Assembly: GCF_035594125.1 (NCBI RefSeq)
Contig: NC_087181.1
Coordinates: 3,053,501 to 3,117,500, forward strand
Direction: 5' to 3'
Source: Scylla paramamosain
Taxonomy: Eukaryota; Arthropoda; Malacostraca; Decapoda; Portunidae
DNA: 64,000 bases
Below are positions 1 to 12,843 of this stretch, in pieces. The notes under the pieces are model-generated. The model was not told the DNA's origin. It did not search any database and worked only from the letters and a program-made list of their open reading frames with translations. Position numbers and translations under genes: made by a program. The stretch's first letter is position 1. Every line of letters starts with the position of its first letter.

Positions 1-539
1 GGGTTTTGTTTTAGGTTTAAATCCCACTTAGCGTCAGGTGAGCAGGATCCAATTCCATAGTCTGCTGCCGTATCCCTTAACCAGCCTATTTGTGCAGCAT
101 TCACCCCTATTCTTGCAGCCACTTGCGTTACCCAACCCTATTCTATTCACCCCTTCTCCCTCTGTCGTTCTTATTTTCTTTCTCCCATAGCCTCTCCCTC
201 AGCCATTCCCCCTTCTGTGTGTCCCCCTGTGCCTCTGTCCCTCTCTTTCTCTCTCTCGCTCCCCGCTGTCTCTTCTCGGGGCCAAAGACAATTAGAAACC
301 CCGCCCATCGAGGCAAGAGAGGTCTCCATGAATAAAGAATTGGAGTTTAATCTGTCACTGTTTACATATGCAAAGTCCTTCCCGAAGCTCCATACCGTGT
401 TCTTCCCTTCTCTTCCTCCTCCTCTTCCTCTTCCTTTTTTCTTCTCTCAAAGCACCACACCCTTTCTTCACCCCTTCTAGTCTTATTTTTTTTATTTTAA
501 CATTCTCCTCTTCTTTGTCCTTGTCGTCGGCGTCCTTGC
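1..539. other. unique, pyrimidine-rich non-coding DNA
   Basis: The stretch is T/C-rich with short CTCTCT and TTCTTCC runs but no long array. Open frames here encode only Ser/Leu/Pro/Phe low-complexity sequence. No domain, RNA gene or transposon end is visible. Confidence 0.5.
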
Positions 540-842
540 TCCTCCTCCTCCTCCTCCTCCTCCTCCTCCTCCTTCGTAACTCACTTTATATGTTTTTCCA
601 GTTTTTTTTTTCGTCCTCCTTCCTTCCTTCATTCACTTCGTACTTGGTTGTCTTCCTCAATTCCTTCTTCCTCCTCTTCTTCTCCCTGTTTCTCTTTCCT
701 CTCTTCCTCCGCACTTTCATTCGTGTGTTCCTCTCTTCCTTGCTTTGTTGTCATCTGCCTTCACCCTTCCCTTCATTATTGCCGCGAGGAGGAGGAGGAG
801 GAGGAGGAGGAGGAGGAGGAAGAGGAAGAAGAGGAAGAGGAG
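540..842. repeat. (CCT)n and (GAG)n trinucleotide runs
   Basis: A (CTC)n run occupies about 540-573 and an AGG/GAG run about 786-842, the latter decaying into GAAGAG variants. They have opposite strand sense and are separated by pyrimidine-rich sequence. Confidence 0.85.
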
Positions 843-924
843 TAGACTAAGAGTGACTATTTTACATTGCAATTCATTTCTACTTGCACGTGCAGTCTCT
901 TGTATGTGTGGGGAGGAGTGAGTA

Positions 925-1855
<931 letters not shown>

Positions 1856-2272
1856 GCACGGTCGCCCCTCGCCCTCCCTTGTTCTCTAGTTACCCTTTGC
1901 CTGATGCTTCTATTGAGCCCTGGACTCGTGTGTTGAAGACCAATATGTATTTTGTTACCTGGGTCCTCTCCGCCTGACCCTCAAAAAATATTATGCTTTA
2001 TTGTTTCCACTTTAGGTAAAGGGAGAAAAAAGGGGAGGCTCTGTGCGTCCCGATGTTTTTTTTTTCTTTCCTTTTTTTTCCGGTTGTTCGGGAGATCGGT
2101 TTCGAAGAGATTGTGTTCTTTTTTTTTTTTATGGCGTATTTTTGCAAACCTTGTGGAGTGTCTTTTCGGGCCGACTCCAGTTACACAATGGCCAGTGCCC
2201 CTCTTCTTTTTTTTTTTTTTCTTGTCTTTTTCATTGATTTGTGTACTTTTTCTGCAGGTTTTGTATTCATGT

Positions 2273-2273
<1 letters not shown>

Positions 2274-2339
<66 letters not shown>

Positions 2340-2348
2340 TGTGTGCGT
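2274..2348. repeat. (GT)n microsatellite
   Basis: An uninterrupted GT run of about 60 bp, with a few GC/TT substitutions at the 3' edge. Confidence 0.95.
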
Positions 2349-2555
2349 GTGGGGGAGGAAGGACAGGTGGGGTGTGGGTAGCGTGAACCTGCGCCAGCAC
2401 GTGCAAGGCTTACCTGGTCTAGAAGAGGGAATACCTGTGCTGGGCTACACTCACCTGTTACGGAATTAGGTTTGGTGTTACAGGTGAGAAAATGATTGAA
2501 GAGAAAAACGAACAAAAAACATGATAAAGAATAAATACAACGATATGCTGCTGCT

Positions 2556-2557
2556 GA

Positions 2558-2602
<45 letters not shown>

Positions 2603-2686
2603 AAGCTAATAATAATAATAGCAAATGCACAAAGGATAACTAAGGAAGGTAAAAGTCACGTAGTACATATTATCAGTATTATTTCC

Positions 2687-2762
<76 letters not shown>
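2556..2762. repeat. (CTA)n followed by (GA)n
   Basis: (ACT)n occupies about 2558-2602 and (GA)n about 2691-2762. The 90 bp between them is AT-rich and unremarkable. Confidence 0.95.
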
Positions 2763-2765
<3 letters not shown>

Positions 2766-3795
2766 CTAAACCCTACTCCACCTCTTTCTATCTCCTCTCC
2801 TACCCACTTTCCCTTCCTTTCTGTCTCCATGCCTCCTCCTTCCATGTGGCGACAGAGACTGGTGTTGCTGGTGGTGGTGTGATGGTGGCGGCGTAGGGGG
2901 AAGGGTGGTGGTGGTGCTGGTGGTTGTAGTGTTGGGGAGGAGAGGGCGAGGTTATTGAATTGCACGTGGCCGTTGATGGCATAACTCGCTTGTTTGTGTG
3001 TCTTGTTCCCTCGCCCTGCCCAGACTTCTAACGCCACGCCAACGTCCTCCTCCTTTTTCGCTGCTTTTTTTGTTCACTTGTCTGTCGTCAATTATTGTTC
3101 ATCTGTGTGTGTGTGTGTGTGTGTGTGTATGTGAGACAAGTAGAAGTGCAATAAAATTATAAGCAATATCTGAACATAGAATGAAAAACAGTGAATTCGC
3201 GTTGATCAGAAAACTTTGATGAAGCTGGATCGTGAGTGAAGTGGGCGCAGGGCGGGCGTGAGGCTTCAAGGTGGCCGCGGGCGACAGCTATCAACTGGTG
3301 ATCTTGGCGGGTCAGGGTGTCCCTCAGCACGGAGACTGCTATCTTACATTATCTCCACCACTTTCCCGTGACACAGGCTGTGACCTGACCCCTGCCTAAC
3401 TCCGCTGTCCTTAACAACCGCCTCGATCCTTACAGCCGCCACTCCCGCCCTGACAGTCACTTGACACCACACGCAGCACGCCCAACTAGTGAGGCTGCAA
3501 CTCCCGCCCGTACTCTTTCGCCCGCCCACCCCCGCCCACAGTGCTGCAGACTTGGGTGTGCCCCCAGCCTCCAGGGTTTTCCTCCCGGCGCCACGTGCCA
3601 TCGCCCTCACCTGCAGGACCGAGCTCTTCCTAGGAGGCGCCACACACCACCTAGCTCACATAATTTCTTTCAATTTTTATTCTAAAACACTTCCACTTGT
3701 CACTGTAATCCCCCACGCTCTGTAACCACTAAAAACTTTTAATATTAACAGGTATATGCTTAGCCTTATGGCTGGAGCATTAAGAAACCTTTTAT
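2763..3795. other. mostly unique block, GC-richer at 3.2-3.66 kb
   Basis: After a TGGTGG-rich patch (2860-2930) and a short (GT)n (about 3102-3128), the DNA at 3230-3660 is GC-rich and free of simple repeats. Two overlapping + strand frames (3461-3725) and a - strand frame (3344-3643) are open, but none resembles a known domain and no convincing exon border frames them. It could be a regulatory or conserved non-coding block; I cannot decide from sequence alone. Confidence 0.35.
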
Positions 3796-4328
<533 letters not shown>

Positions 4329-4779
4329 AATGGCGCGAGGTTTGTAAAGAAAGACGAAATTTATTCCCTCACAAAATCCTGTTAATTAGAGAGAATGAAC
4401 TTGAGATGTAATGAATAAAAGTAAGAAAGAACGAGAGAAAGAAAAAAGTTTCCTGAAGCGTGTCAGATCCTTTATTAGAACTTTTTAATACTTTTATCAC
4501 ACAGACTTTGTGTTACTTATATTGATATTTGAAGGTTTGCTTTTCTTATCAAATTTACGTGTAGTTTCGGAGGAATATTTTCTGTCATTCATTCTGGTCT
4601 ATGTCGTTTGAAGGTTGTCTTTTTTTTTCTTTTTCTTTTTTTTTTACCTTTAGTTGTGGAAGATTTTGTCATGTATTCTAATATTTTTTTTTGTATTATT
4701 TTTAGTTTATTTTCACTGAAGTAACGCAAGAAACTTAAAATCTGGTTCTGTTCTTAATGATAATTGATTATTAGTATTT
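4329..4779. other. AT-rich unique DNA
   Basis: No array, frame or RNA gene is visible. T-homopolymers (4620-4645) and intron-like composition are the only features. Confidence 0.4.
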
Positions 4780-4802
4780 GTTTTATTTTATTTTATTTTA
4801 TT

Positions 4803-4833
<31 letters not shown>

Positions 4834-4838
4834 TTTTT
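4780..4838. repeat. (TTTTA)n/(TTTA)n run
   Basis: A pentanucleotide TTTTA run shifts into a tetranucleotide TTTA run within 60 bp, which looks like a slippage-derived unit change. Confidence 0.9.
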
Positions 4839-5005
4839 CTACATGAAGCTAAAAATTAGTTCTTGTTCTCATGATTATTGATTACCGTTTTTTCTTTTTT
4901 CTTTTTCTTATGACTAAACCAAACAGTTGCTTTGCTTTGTATGACATTTCTTTTCTTTCTTTTTTTTTTTTTTTCTTTAGTTCATTCAACTACTCAAACC
5001 TTTCA

Positions 5006-5039
5006 CTAACTTGTATTCTTTCTTTCTTTCCAGGTAAGT
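5006..5039 (+). promoter_or_regulatory. candidate recursive splice site (ratchet point)
   Basis: A CTAAC branch-point-like pentamer lies at 5006-5010 and is followed by a TTCTTTCTTTCTTTC pyrimidine tract. CAG at 5031-5033 abuts the consensus donor GTAAGT at 5034-5039. The presumed branch A is 24 nt from the AG, the usual distance. An acceptor directly fused to a donor with no exon between is the defining form of recursive splice sites in long arthropod introns (known from Drosophila). Its use here is inferred. It could also be a chance match in a pyrimidine-rich region. Confidence 0.5.
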
Positions 5040-5094
5040 GTTTGTTGGATGACGACTGTGTGAGGCGCCTTCCTCCTAACACCACCACGTCCCG

Positions 5095-5098
<4 letters not shown>

Positions 5099-5192
<94 letters not shown>

Positions 5193-5327
5193 GCATAGGA
5201 AAGACAGGGCAGTGTTTTCTTTGCCTGTCTAACATTTTCCCTTTTTCCCTTTTTTTCCCAGTCGTTTCATGTTCCATTCCTCCTCCTCCTCCTCCTCCTC
5301 CTCCTCCTCCTCCTCCTCCTCCTCCTC
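5099..5327. repeat. (GT)n and (CCT)n arrays
   Basis: (GT)n occupies about 5099-5190 and (CCT)n about 5278-5327. They are separated by about 85 bp of T/C-rich sequence. Confidence 0.95.
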
Positions 5328-5404
5328 CCTTTTCTGACGTTTTTGTTCCCTATTTCTTTTTCAACCTCATTCCTTTCTTCGCATCATTCCGTGTCCCTTG
5401 TCCT

Positions 5405-5793
5405 CTCTCCTTCCTTCCTTCCTTCCTTCCTTCCTTCCTTCCTTCCTTCCTTCCTTCCTTCCTTCCTTCCTTCCTTCCTTCCTTCCTTCTTTCTTTCCTT
5501 CTACAAAATTTTCCGAATGCTTGTTTTATTTTTTTATTTTATTTTATTTTCCATCATCGCACAAGGTACCTTTAATTTTCTTTGTCACCTCATTTCTGAC
5601 ATTTTCTGCCTCTTTTTCCTCCCTTTCACTCCTCCTCCTCCTCCTCCTCCTCCTCCTCCTCCTCCTCCTCCTCCTCCTCCTCCTCCTCCTCTCACCAACA
5701 GTTGCTTTGTCATGTCGTCTTCGTTACCTGGTGTCTTTTCATGATGACGCTGATTGTGTGTCGCTCCTCCAAGGCTCCTCTGCTCTCCCCTCG

Positions 5794-5848
<55 letters not shown>
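5405..5848. repeat. (CTTC)n, (CCT)n and (GT)n arrays
   Basis: A tetranucleotide CTTC array runs about 5405-5490, (CCT)n about 5631-5691 and (GT)n about 5799-5848. Spacers are 110-140 bp. Open frames through them are homopolymeric Pro/Leu/Ser or Cys-Val. Confidence 0.95.
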
Positions 5849-5852
<4 letters not shown>

Positions 5853-6576
5853 GTTCTTATCTTGTCTTCCTTTCTTATCTTTGCTTTTTTCATAATTTTC
5901 CTCCTTTTTTCATTAATTTATTCTTTACTTCAATTATTTTTTCCTTCCTTCCTATGTTTCTTAATTTTTCCTTCATTCGTTACTCTCTTTTTACCTACAT
6001 TTTCTTTTCTTTTCCTTCATTCCTTTTCTGCTCTCTTTCCAACCTTCATTTCTTCCTTTTGCTCATAGCTTTCCTTTCTTCACCTTCCGTCAGTTCATCT
6101 CTCCTTCCTTTCCCTCCTTTCATGTCTTTCTTCTTAGCATCCTTCCTCTGTTGTATCCTTTCTTAGCCTTTCCTTCCTTCCCACTCTCTCTCCTTCCCTA
6201 ATTACCAGTCCCTGTCCATCTGTACCTTCCCTTCATTCATTCATTCACCCTTTCTCTGCTTCATCATCTCTCTTCCTTGCATCTTCCACACGTCCTTCAT
6301 CTCTCTATCCCTCCTCGCAATCTCACTCCTATGATCTAACCACATCTAGCTTTCATCTCTTAGTCTTCACTTCTAAGAATCGCTACTTGAGCACTTCAGA
6401 GTCCCTCCCTCTGCTTAACCCTGTGAGACTTGTCGAGGCTGGCGAGTGAAGGGGAAACAGGCAGGCTTCTAATGCACCGCCCAGGGCTTTGTCAGTTCAT
6501 GGGACACAGAGCAAGGCTGGCAAGACGTCATTCCTTGCCATTTGCATTGCATCGCTGGTGTCTTGAGGCGTGTTTG
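5849..6576. other. pyrimidine-rich then unique DNA
   Basis: Sequence to 6400 is T/C-rich with degenerate CTTCCTT patches. 6400-6576 is more balanced in composition and has no repeat. A TTAACCC tetrad (6415-6421) resembles the TTAA-CCC start seen at the MITE candidate near 7.9 kb, but no partner end was found. No gene is visible. Confidence 0.35.
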
Positions 6577-6612
6577 GTGGTGGTGGTGGTGGTGGTTGTG
6601 ATGGTGGTGGGT

Positions 6613-6683
<71 letters not shown>

Positions 6684-6709
6684 CTAGTGTGGTGGTTGTG
6701 ATAAATGGT

Positions 6710-6802
<93 letters not shown>
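6577..6802. repeat. (GGT)n and two (GA)n arrays
   Basis: (TGG)n occupies about 6577-6611, and (GA)n about 6617-6680 and 6714-6802. The 33-bp spacer between the GA arrays contains TGGTGGTTGTGAT, echoing the preceding GGT run, so this is probably a small duplicated module. Confidence 0.9.
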
Positions 6803-6804
<2 letters not shown>

Positions 6805-6960
6805 ACACACAATACAACATCACCAGTAAATGCATCAGGGGATTTATATACAAGCACCCACCACTATCTCACTATCTCTCTCACTATCTTACGACTTTCT
6901 GATATTGGCAGTTAGGTGAATCCACGGAGAATAACTGGGGAGACGAACGCCGCGGTAAAT

Positions 6961-6988
6961 ACACCTGCCCGGGAACTGACTCAGGTGT
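6961..6988. promoter_or_regulatory. inverted pair of E-box motifs
   Basis: ACACCTG (6961-6967) and CAGGTGT (6982-6988) are exact reverse complements with 14 bp between them, inside a repeat-free GC-richer stretch. CAGGTG is the preferred E-box of Snail/ZEB/E-protein factors. Function is not shown; a pair of 7-mers can arise by chance. Confidence 0.2.
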
Positions 6989-7096
6989 TTATCTTCCCTC
7001 GTGGCTCGTGAATGGCATTGGCTGGGGGGAGAAAAAGTGGTTTATGGTTATGGATGCTCCGCTGAAGACTCTGCTTAATATAATGCTGAAGGGGAA

Positions 7097-7201
7097 GGTG
7101 GTGGTGGTGGTGCTGGTGGTGGTGGTGGTGGTGGTGGTGGTTAGTTGGGGTGTGATGTATGGGTGGGTTAAGTTCGGTTATTATCGCTGTTTTAAATCGT
7201 C

Positions 7202-7246
<45 letters not shown>

Positions 7247-7312
7247 CTAGCACAGTTAGTTTGATTTCTTTTTTTATTTATTTTATTTATTTATTCATTT
7301 ATTTATTTTATT

Positions 7313-7355
<43 letters not shown>

Positions 7356-7371
7356 TTTTATTATTATTTTT
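7097..7371. repeat. (GGT)n, (GT)n and (TTTA)n arrays
   Basis: (GGT)n occupies about 7097-7141, (GT)n about 7204-7244 and an imperfect (TTTA)n about 7272-7362, which runs into a T homopolymer. Confidence 0.9.
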
Positions 7372-7602
7372 TTTTTTTTTTTTCCATTCTATACCCTCCT
7401 CAATTTCGTGATTTTTCATGTGAAGCGTCTAATATTTGTCTAGGGCTGTGTATATTTTAATAGTTACTCTTTCTAATGCTGTTTACTTCACGGGCCGTAA
7501 TTGTTTTTATGATAATTGATAGCGTTCTATTTGATCGTGTTATTCTTTAATTATTCTAAATTAAATATGTAACTGAAATTTGTGGATAATAAATAATTGC
7601 TT

Positions 7603-7605
<3 letters not shown>

Positions 7606-7677
<72 letters not shown>
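7606..7677. repeat. (GA)n microsatellite
   Basis: A perfect GA run of about 72 bp in an AT-rich context. Confidence 0.95.
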
Positions 7678-7680
<3 letters not shown>

Positions 7681-7889
7681 ATGTGTGGGATATGTGTAAG
7701 CAGGAAATAAGAGCAGCTGTGGTAAGAAGAACCGTGAGGACAGTGATGGCAACCTGTCCTGTGATGCGGATGCGACTCAGATGAATACGGAGTGATGTTG
7801 ATGTTGGTATTGATACTTTATTAATCTTTTCCTTTTACATTTTGCACATCTGAATTCCAAATATTGTATGAACTTCAAGGCCAGGTGTA

Positions 7890-8104
7890 TTAACCCTTTC
7901 AGCACCAGGGACACTTTCCAAGCTTCACAAAATCACTTATTATTAATCAGATGAAGAGTAAACAGACGTGTAATGCCGGCTGATGAGTGGCGAGAGGTAA
8001 TTTTTTAATGCCTTCGTTACAATAAAATCATCTGAAATTCAGTACACTTTTGAAATGGTATCCGAAGTGAAAGTGAGTTAATACACTGGTCCTCAAAGAG
8101 TTAA
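7890..8104. mobile_element. piggyBac-like MITE candidate (TTAA-flanked)
   Basis: TTAA at 7890-7893 is followed by CCCTTTCAGCACCAGGG. At the other side, 8084-8100 reads, in reverse complement, CTCTTTGAGGACCAGTG and is followed by TTAA at 8101-8104. The two 17-bp ends match at 13 positions, including CTTT and ACCAG. Target-site TTAA and terminal inverted repeats beginning CCC/CYC are typical of the piggyBac superfamily. The 207 bp inside carries no transposase frame, so this would be a non-autonomous element. The mismatches suggest an old copy or a chance pairing. Confidence 0.5.
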
Positions 8105-8394
8105 GCTGAAACTTTGATATAGGCCCGAGTAAAGAAGAAAAAAAGAAACGGCGCAAATGTATTTATCGTAACTCTTAATCAGATTTTATCCTTCGTAGAA
8201 ATGATGGCAAATTAAATGTTATCCATTCTTCCTAACACGTGACAAGGGTAAATGTTTTTGATGCACGAAATTAGATACATTTGTGTGATGGTCAATGAGG
8301 GATGAGCGTAATGGAAATGCACGGAAATACTTATTAAAATATCATTCAAGGGAGTTTTGGCTTCTAATAATGGTACCTGTTAAACTACACTACA
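8105..8394. other. AT-rich unique DNA
   Basis: No repeat, frame or RNA gene is visible. Confidence 0.35.
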
Positions 8395-8895
8395 TTATAT
8401 AGCAAGGAAGGAACAGAAGGGGGAAATAAAGGAGTAAATACAAGGAAAAATAGATGAATGAATAAGAGGAAAAAAATAAAGGAGTGAAAAGGAGGAAATG
8501 ATAAAAGAATGAATATGAGGAAGAAAGGAGTGAATAGGAGGAAGAAATAAAGAAGTGAATAGGAGGAAGAAAGGAGTGAATAGGAGGAAGAAATAAAGAA
8601 ATGAATAGGAGGAAGAAAGAAAGGAGTGAATAGGAGGAAGAAAGAAGTGAATAGGAGGAAGAAATAAAGAAGTAAATAGGAGGAAGAAAGAAAGGAGTGA
8701 ATAGGAGGAAGAAAGAAGTAAATAGGAGGAAGAAAGAAAGAAGTAAATAGGAGGAAGAAAAAAAGAAGTGAATAGGAGGAAGAAAGAAAGGAGTGAATAG
8801 TAGGAAGAAAGAAAGAGAATAGGAGGAAGAAAGAAAAAAGTGAATAACAGTAAGAAATAAAGAAATGAATAACAGGAAGAAATAAAGGAGTCTGG
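8395..8895. repeat. ~25-bp purine-rich minisatellite
   Basis: About 20 variable copies of a GAATAGGAGGAAGAAA-type unit are present, with AGGAGT or GAAGT linkers. Unit length wobbles from about 20 to 29 bp. The - strand frame through it (8390-8968) gives a Ser/Phe/Leu-rich repetitive peptide that follows the array and has no start or end of its own. Confidence 0.85.
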
Positions 8896-8980
8896 ATAAA
8901 GGATTAATATTCATGACGTGACAAAGGATTGGAGGGAAAGAAGCACAGTGCGTGAGGCGTCGCTGCAAAACGATTTACTT

Positions 8981-9186
8981 AAAAAATAAATAAATAAATA
9001 AATAAAAATAAGATAACAGAAAGAAGCACCTCACTTCTCGTTACGACTTAACAATTTGTCGCGATGTTGGAGAATCACACATTTCGGAATCGACTTGAGA
9101 TTTTATTTCGCCGCGCCGTTGCGAATCTAAACTTGCTCCTCCCGCATTGCCAAACCGAGATGCGAGTTAGAGGAAGCGATCGCGGG

Positions 9187-9240
<54 letters not shown>
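8981..9240. repeat. (AAAT)n run and (GA)n array with CpG-bearing spacer
   Basis: (AAAT)n occupies about 8984-9007 and (GA)n about 9189-9240. The spacer (9050-9185) has several CpGs and no repeat. Confidence 0.85.
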
Positions 9241-9241
<1 letters not shown>

Positions 9242-9280
9242 GCGAAAAAAAAAAAAAACTCAATTCCCATCCCATTTAAA

Positions 9281-9320
9281 GGAAGCAAGGCACGACAAGG
9301 GAAGGCAAGGCACGACAAGA
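9281..9320. repeat. short tandem duplication
   Basis: Two adjacent copies, about 20 bp each, of a GGCACGACAAG-bearing unit (GCAAGGCACGACAAG core). It is followed by a degenerate third half copy. Confidence 0.7.
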
Positions 9321-9595
9321 ACGCCACGCAATGCTCACCACTTGACGTGTTACTTAGGAAGAGGTGCTGGAAGTTAAAAGATGTGCAGAATTCGATGCAT
9401 CATTTGGCGCGTGCGAAATGTAGTAGTTGTGTGTGAATGTTTTCTGGGCGAAGGGTGGTGGTGATGGTGGTGGTGGTGGTGCGGGGCGTAAGCAGGGGCG
9501 GGGCGAAACCGCACGAGGGCGCCTGTCGTAAGTGAATCTGTTAATGTTAAGTAAATGTTGTTAGCGATGAGTCTCTGGATGTGGAGATGGCTTGA
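9321..9595. other. unique DNA with GGT patch
   Basis: A short (GGT)n occupies about 9456-9481. The rest is unique, moderately GC-rich and lacks a supported frame. Confidence 0.4.
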
Positions 9596-9597
9596 GT

Positions 9598-9816
9598 CCT
9601 CCTCCTCCTCCTCCTCCTCCTCCTCCTCCTCCTCCTCCTCCTCCTCCTCCTCCTCCTCCTCCTCCTCCTCCTCCTCCTTCTTATCGACTGCAGGTTACTT
9701 TTACTGTCATTCCGAGCAAGGTCGTAAGGAGATAGTCGATATGATAGTACTAGTTGAAGTAATAATGTAGTGATGGTGGCAGTAGCAGTGGTGGTGGTAA
9801 TAGTATTGATAGTAGC

Positions 9817-9851
<35 letters not shown>
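9598..9851. repeat. (CCT)n and (AGT)n arrays
   Basis: (CCT)n occupies about 9598-9678 (about 27 units). An AGT run with GGT/CAG variants occupies about 9776-9851. Confidence 0.95.
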
Positions 9852-9853
<2 letters not shown>

Positions 9854-10155
9854 ATGGTGGTCGTTGCAATCACTCTCCCTCACTCACTCTCTTCGCATTC
9901 CAAAAATCACGTGACCTGTACGTACGTGCTTTATTCACCTCGTGTATTATATTTACCCCCGCGCTGCTCTATTTTTTCATGCATACCAGATTAAGGAAGA
10001 CATAAATCCAGACACAAAAATACATACGCGCCGGAAAATTTACCATTGCATAACTCACGCTTGCATAACTCACGCCAAACACAACCTTTGCATTCAGCAC
10101 AAAGACGGCGATGTGTGTTGCCCAGCCGTGTATTGTGTTGTCGCCGAGCACTTCA

Positions 10156-10158
<3 letters not shown>
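9852..10158. other. unique DNA
   Basis: The stretch holds a direct repeat of GCATAACTCACG about 15 bp apart (10047-10075). Short frames on both strands resemble nothing known. Confidence 0.35.

Positions 10159-10239
<81 letters not shown>
10159..10239. repeat. (GA)n microsatellite
   Basis: A perfect GA run of about 80 bp, directly after CTTCAGGT. Confidence 0.95.
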
Positions 10240-10243
<4 letters not shown>

Positions 10244-10254
10244 AAGGCGGGAGA

Positions 10255-10580
10255 GCAGACAGACAAACAGAAGAAATATAAGAAAAAGAATCCTTTCTCG
10301 AAGCAAATAAGACTCAGACAGACAGACAGACACAGACAGAGACAAACAAACACAGACAAATAGACAGGCAGATAGACGGACAGACAGATATACATTTAGA
10401 CAGACAGATAGACGGACAGACAGACAGAAAACAAACAAATAGACAGATATACAGACAGACAAACAGACAGAAGAGATAGCTCGTCCTTTCTCGAAGCAAA
10501 TACAGAGACAGACAGACAGACAGCCAAACAGACAAACAGACAGCCAAACAGACAAACAGATAGACAGACAGTAGAAAAGA
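10255..10580. repeat. (CAGA)n-type array with ~193-bp duplication
   Basis: Imperfect CAGA/CAAA tetranucleotides fill the region. TCCTTTCTCGAAGCAAATA occurs at about 10291 and again at about 10484. Each copy is preceded by CAGACAAACAGA- and followed by CAGACAGACAGA-type sequence, so the whole module is duplicated with a ~193-bp period. Confidence 0.85.
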
Positions 10581-11700
10581 TAAAAGGACAAGAAAGATGT
10601 GACACGAGAGAAGAAGGACATGATGATACAAAATATAAAGAGAGAGAAAAAAATAAATAAAGATGAAGGGTGACTAAGAAAAATATAGAGTTATAGAAGA
10701 GAAAGAAAAATATGGTCAGGAGTGATATACGAAATAGAGAAGAGAAGTGATAAAGGAAAGAGAAACAAGAGAAATGAAAAGTTTGTGGAAATTAAGTAGA
10801 AGAACTAAAAACAGTACAAAGAATAAAAATAAATATTCGTGAAAGAAGGAACGAGGAGGGGATAACATAAGCAGTAAAGAGATCATAGAAGGGGAATAAG
10901 GAAAACTTGATAAAAGCAAGAAAAAACGTGGCTAGACGAAGAAAAAATATATTCGAGCCATCAAAGAGGAAGGAAGGAAGGAAGGTTGGTATAAGGAATA
11001 AAAGGAGACAAGTAGCAAAAAAAGTAAAAGGTGGGAACAAAAAAAGAAAAACGACAAAAATAAAAGAGGCATAAGAAATAAAGAGAGAGAGAGAGAGAGA
11101 GAGAGGCAGACGACAAGAAAGACGGAATGACGTAAGAAGAAAAAAGTGCAAGAGAGAGAGAGAGAGAGAGAGAACAGAAGGAAGATAAAGAAATAAGGGA
11201 AAAGATTAAGAGGAGAAAAAAGTGGGAAAGAAAGAGAAGAGGAAGGTAAAGAAAGAAAAGAAGGGCAAATATTAAGAGAAGAAAGTGAGAAAGTGAGCAA
11301 ATTAAAGGTAAAGAAAGAAAGAAGGGAAAAGAATAAGAGACGAAAGAAGTGAGAAAGTGAGAGAAAATGAAAAAAAGAGTAAGAAAGAGAAAGTACGATA
11401 AAATAAAGATAAAGAAAGAAGCAAAATAATAAAAGACGAGAGATGTGAGAAAGTGAAAGGAGACAGATAAAGAAGGACAGAAAAGGAAAATAACAGCAAA
11501 AAAAAAAAGGAGAGAAAGATAAAAGAAAAGAAAGGTATGAGAAAATGAGGAAAAAGCAAAGGTAAAAAAAAGAACAAGGAAAACAATAAGAGGAGACAGG
11601 AGTTAGAAAGTGAAGGAAAGAAAGGGAGAGAATAAAAGACGAATATAAAGGAAAAAAAGAAAAAATAAGACTAAATAGGTGAGACAGAAAAGGAAGACAA
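10581..11700. repeat. purine-rich degenerate array
   Basis: Over 1 kb of A/G-rich DNA is built of variants of AAAGAAAGAAG and GTGAGAAAGTGAG. Short (GA)n runs lie near 11083-11104 and 11151-11172. From about 11200 to 11640 a ~60-bp rhythm of 'agacgaga-tgtgagaaagtga-' recurs. The long - strand Ser/Phe/Leu frame (10932-11714) is an artefact of the purine strand. Confidence 0.6.
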
Positions 11701-11715
11701 CCTGACTCTTTCATA

Positions 11716-11855
<140 letters not shown>

Positions 11856-11906
11856 GTCGTCTCAAGTCGCAGGTCAGGGAAGTCGTTTATGTGCGGTGGC
11901 GTGCCC

Positions 11907-11927
11907 GGGCGTGGCTGTGTATAAATA
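11907..11927 (+). promoter_or_regulatory. GC-box/CACCC plus TATA-box pair
   Basis: GGGCGTGGC (11907-11915), a KLF/Sp-type site, is followed 4 bp later by TATAAATA (11920-11927), a good match to the TATA consensus. No arthropod initiator (TCAGT) lies at +25 to +35; the nearest similar motif is about 55 bp downstream. No supported transcript or frame follows. It is a possible core promoter or a chance match. Confidence 0.2.
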
Positions 11928-12015
11928 GCACAAGCAGATGACACGCCTACACACACGCACACGCCACTTCCTCGTGTCTTAGTGAGGGAGAAGTTGGCGT
12001 GTGATGTTTGGTGAT

Positions 12016-12843
<828 letters not shown>

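Noticed and set aside
3344..3725. Overlapping + and - frames in a GC-rich block
   Set aside because: GC-rich DNA has few stops. The two strands are equally open and neither peptide is recognisable.
9547..9873. Poly-Arg/Thr frame as an arginine-rich protein
   Set aside because: It is the antisense of (CCT)n and (AGT)n arrays.
10159..10170. CTTCAG|GTGAGA as another fused splice site
   Set aside because: There is no pyrimidine tract before the AG; the donor-like sequence is just the start of the (GA)n array.
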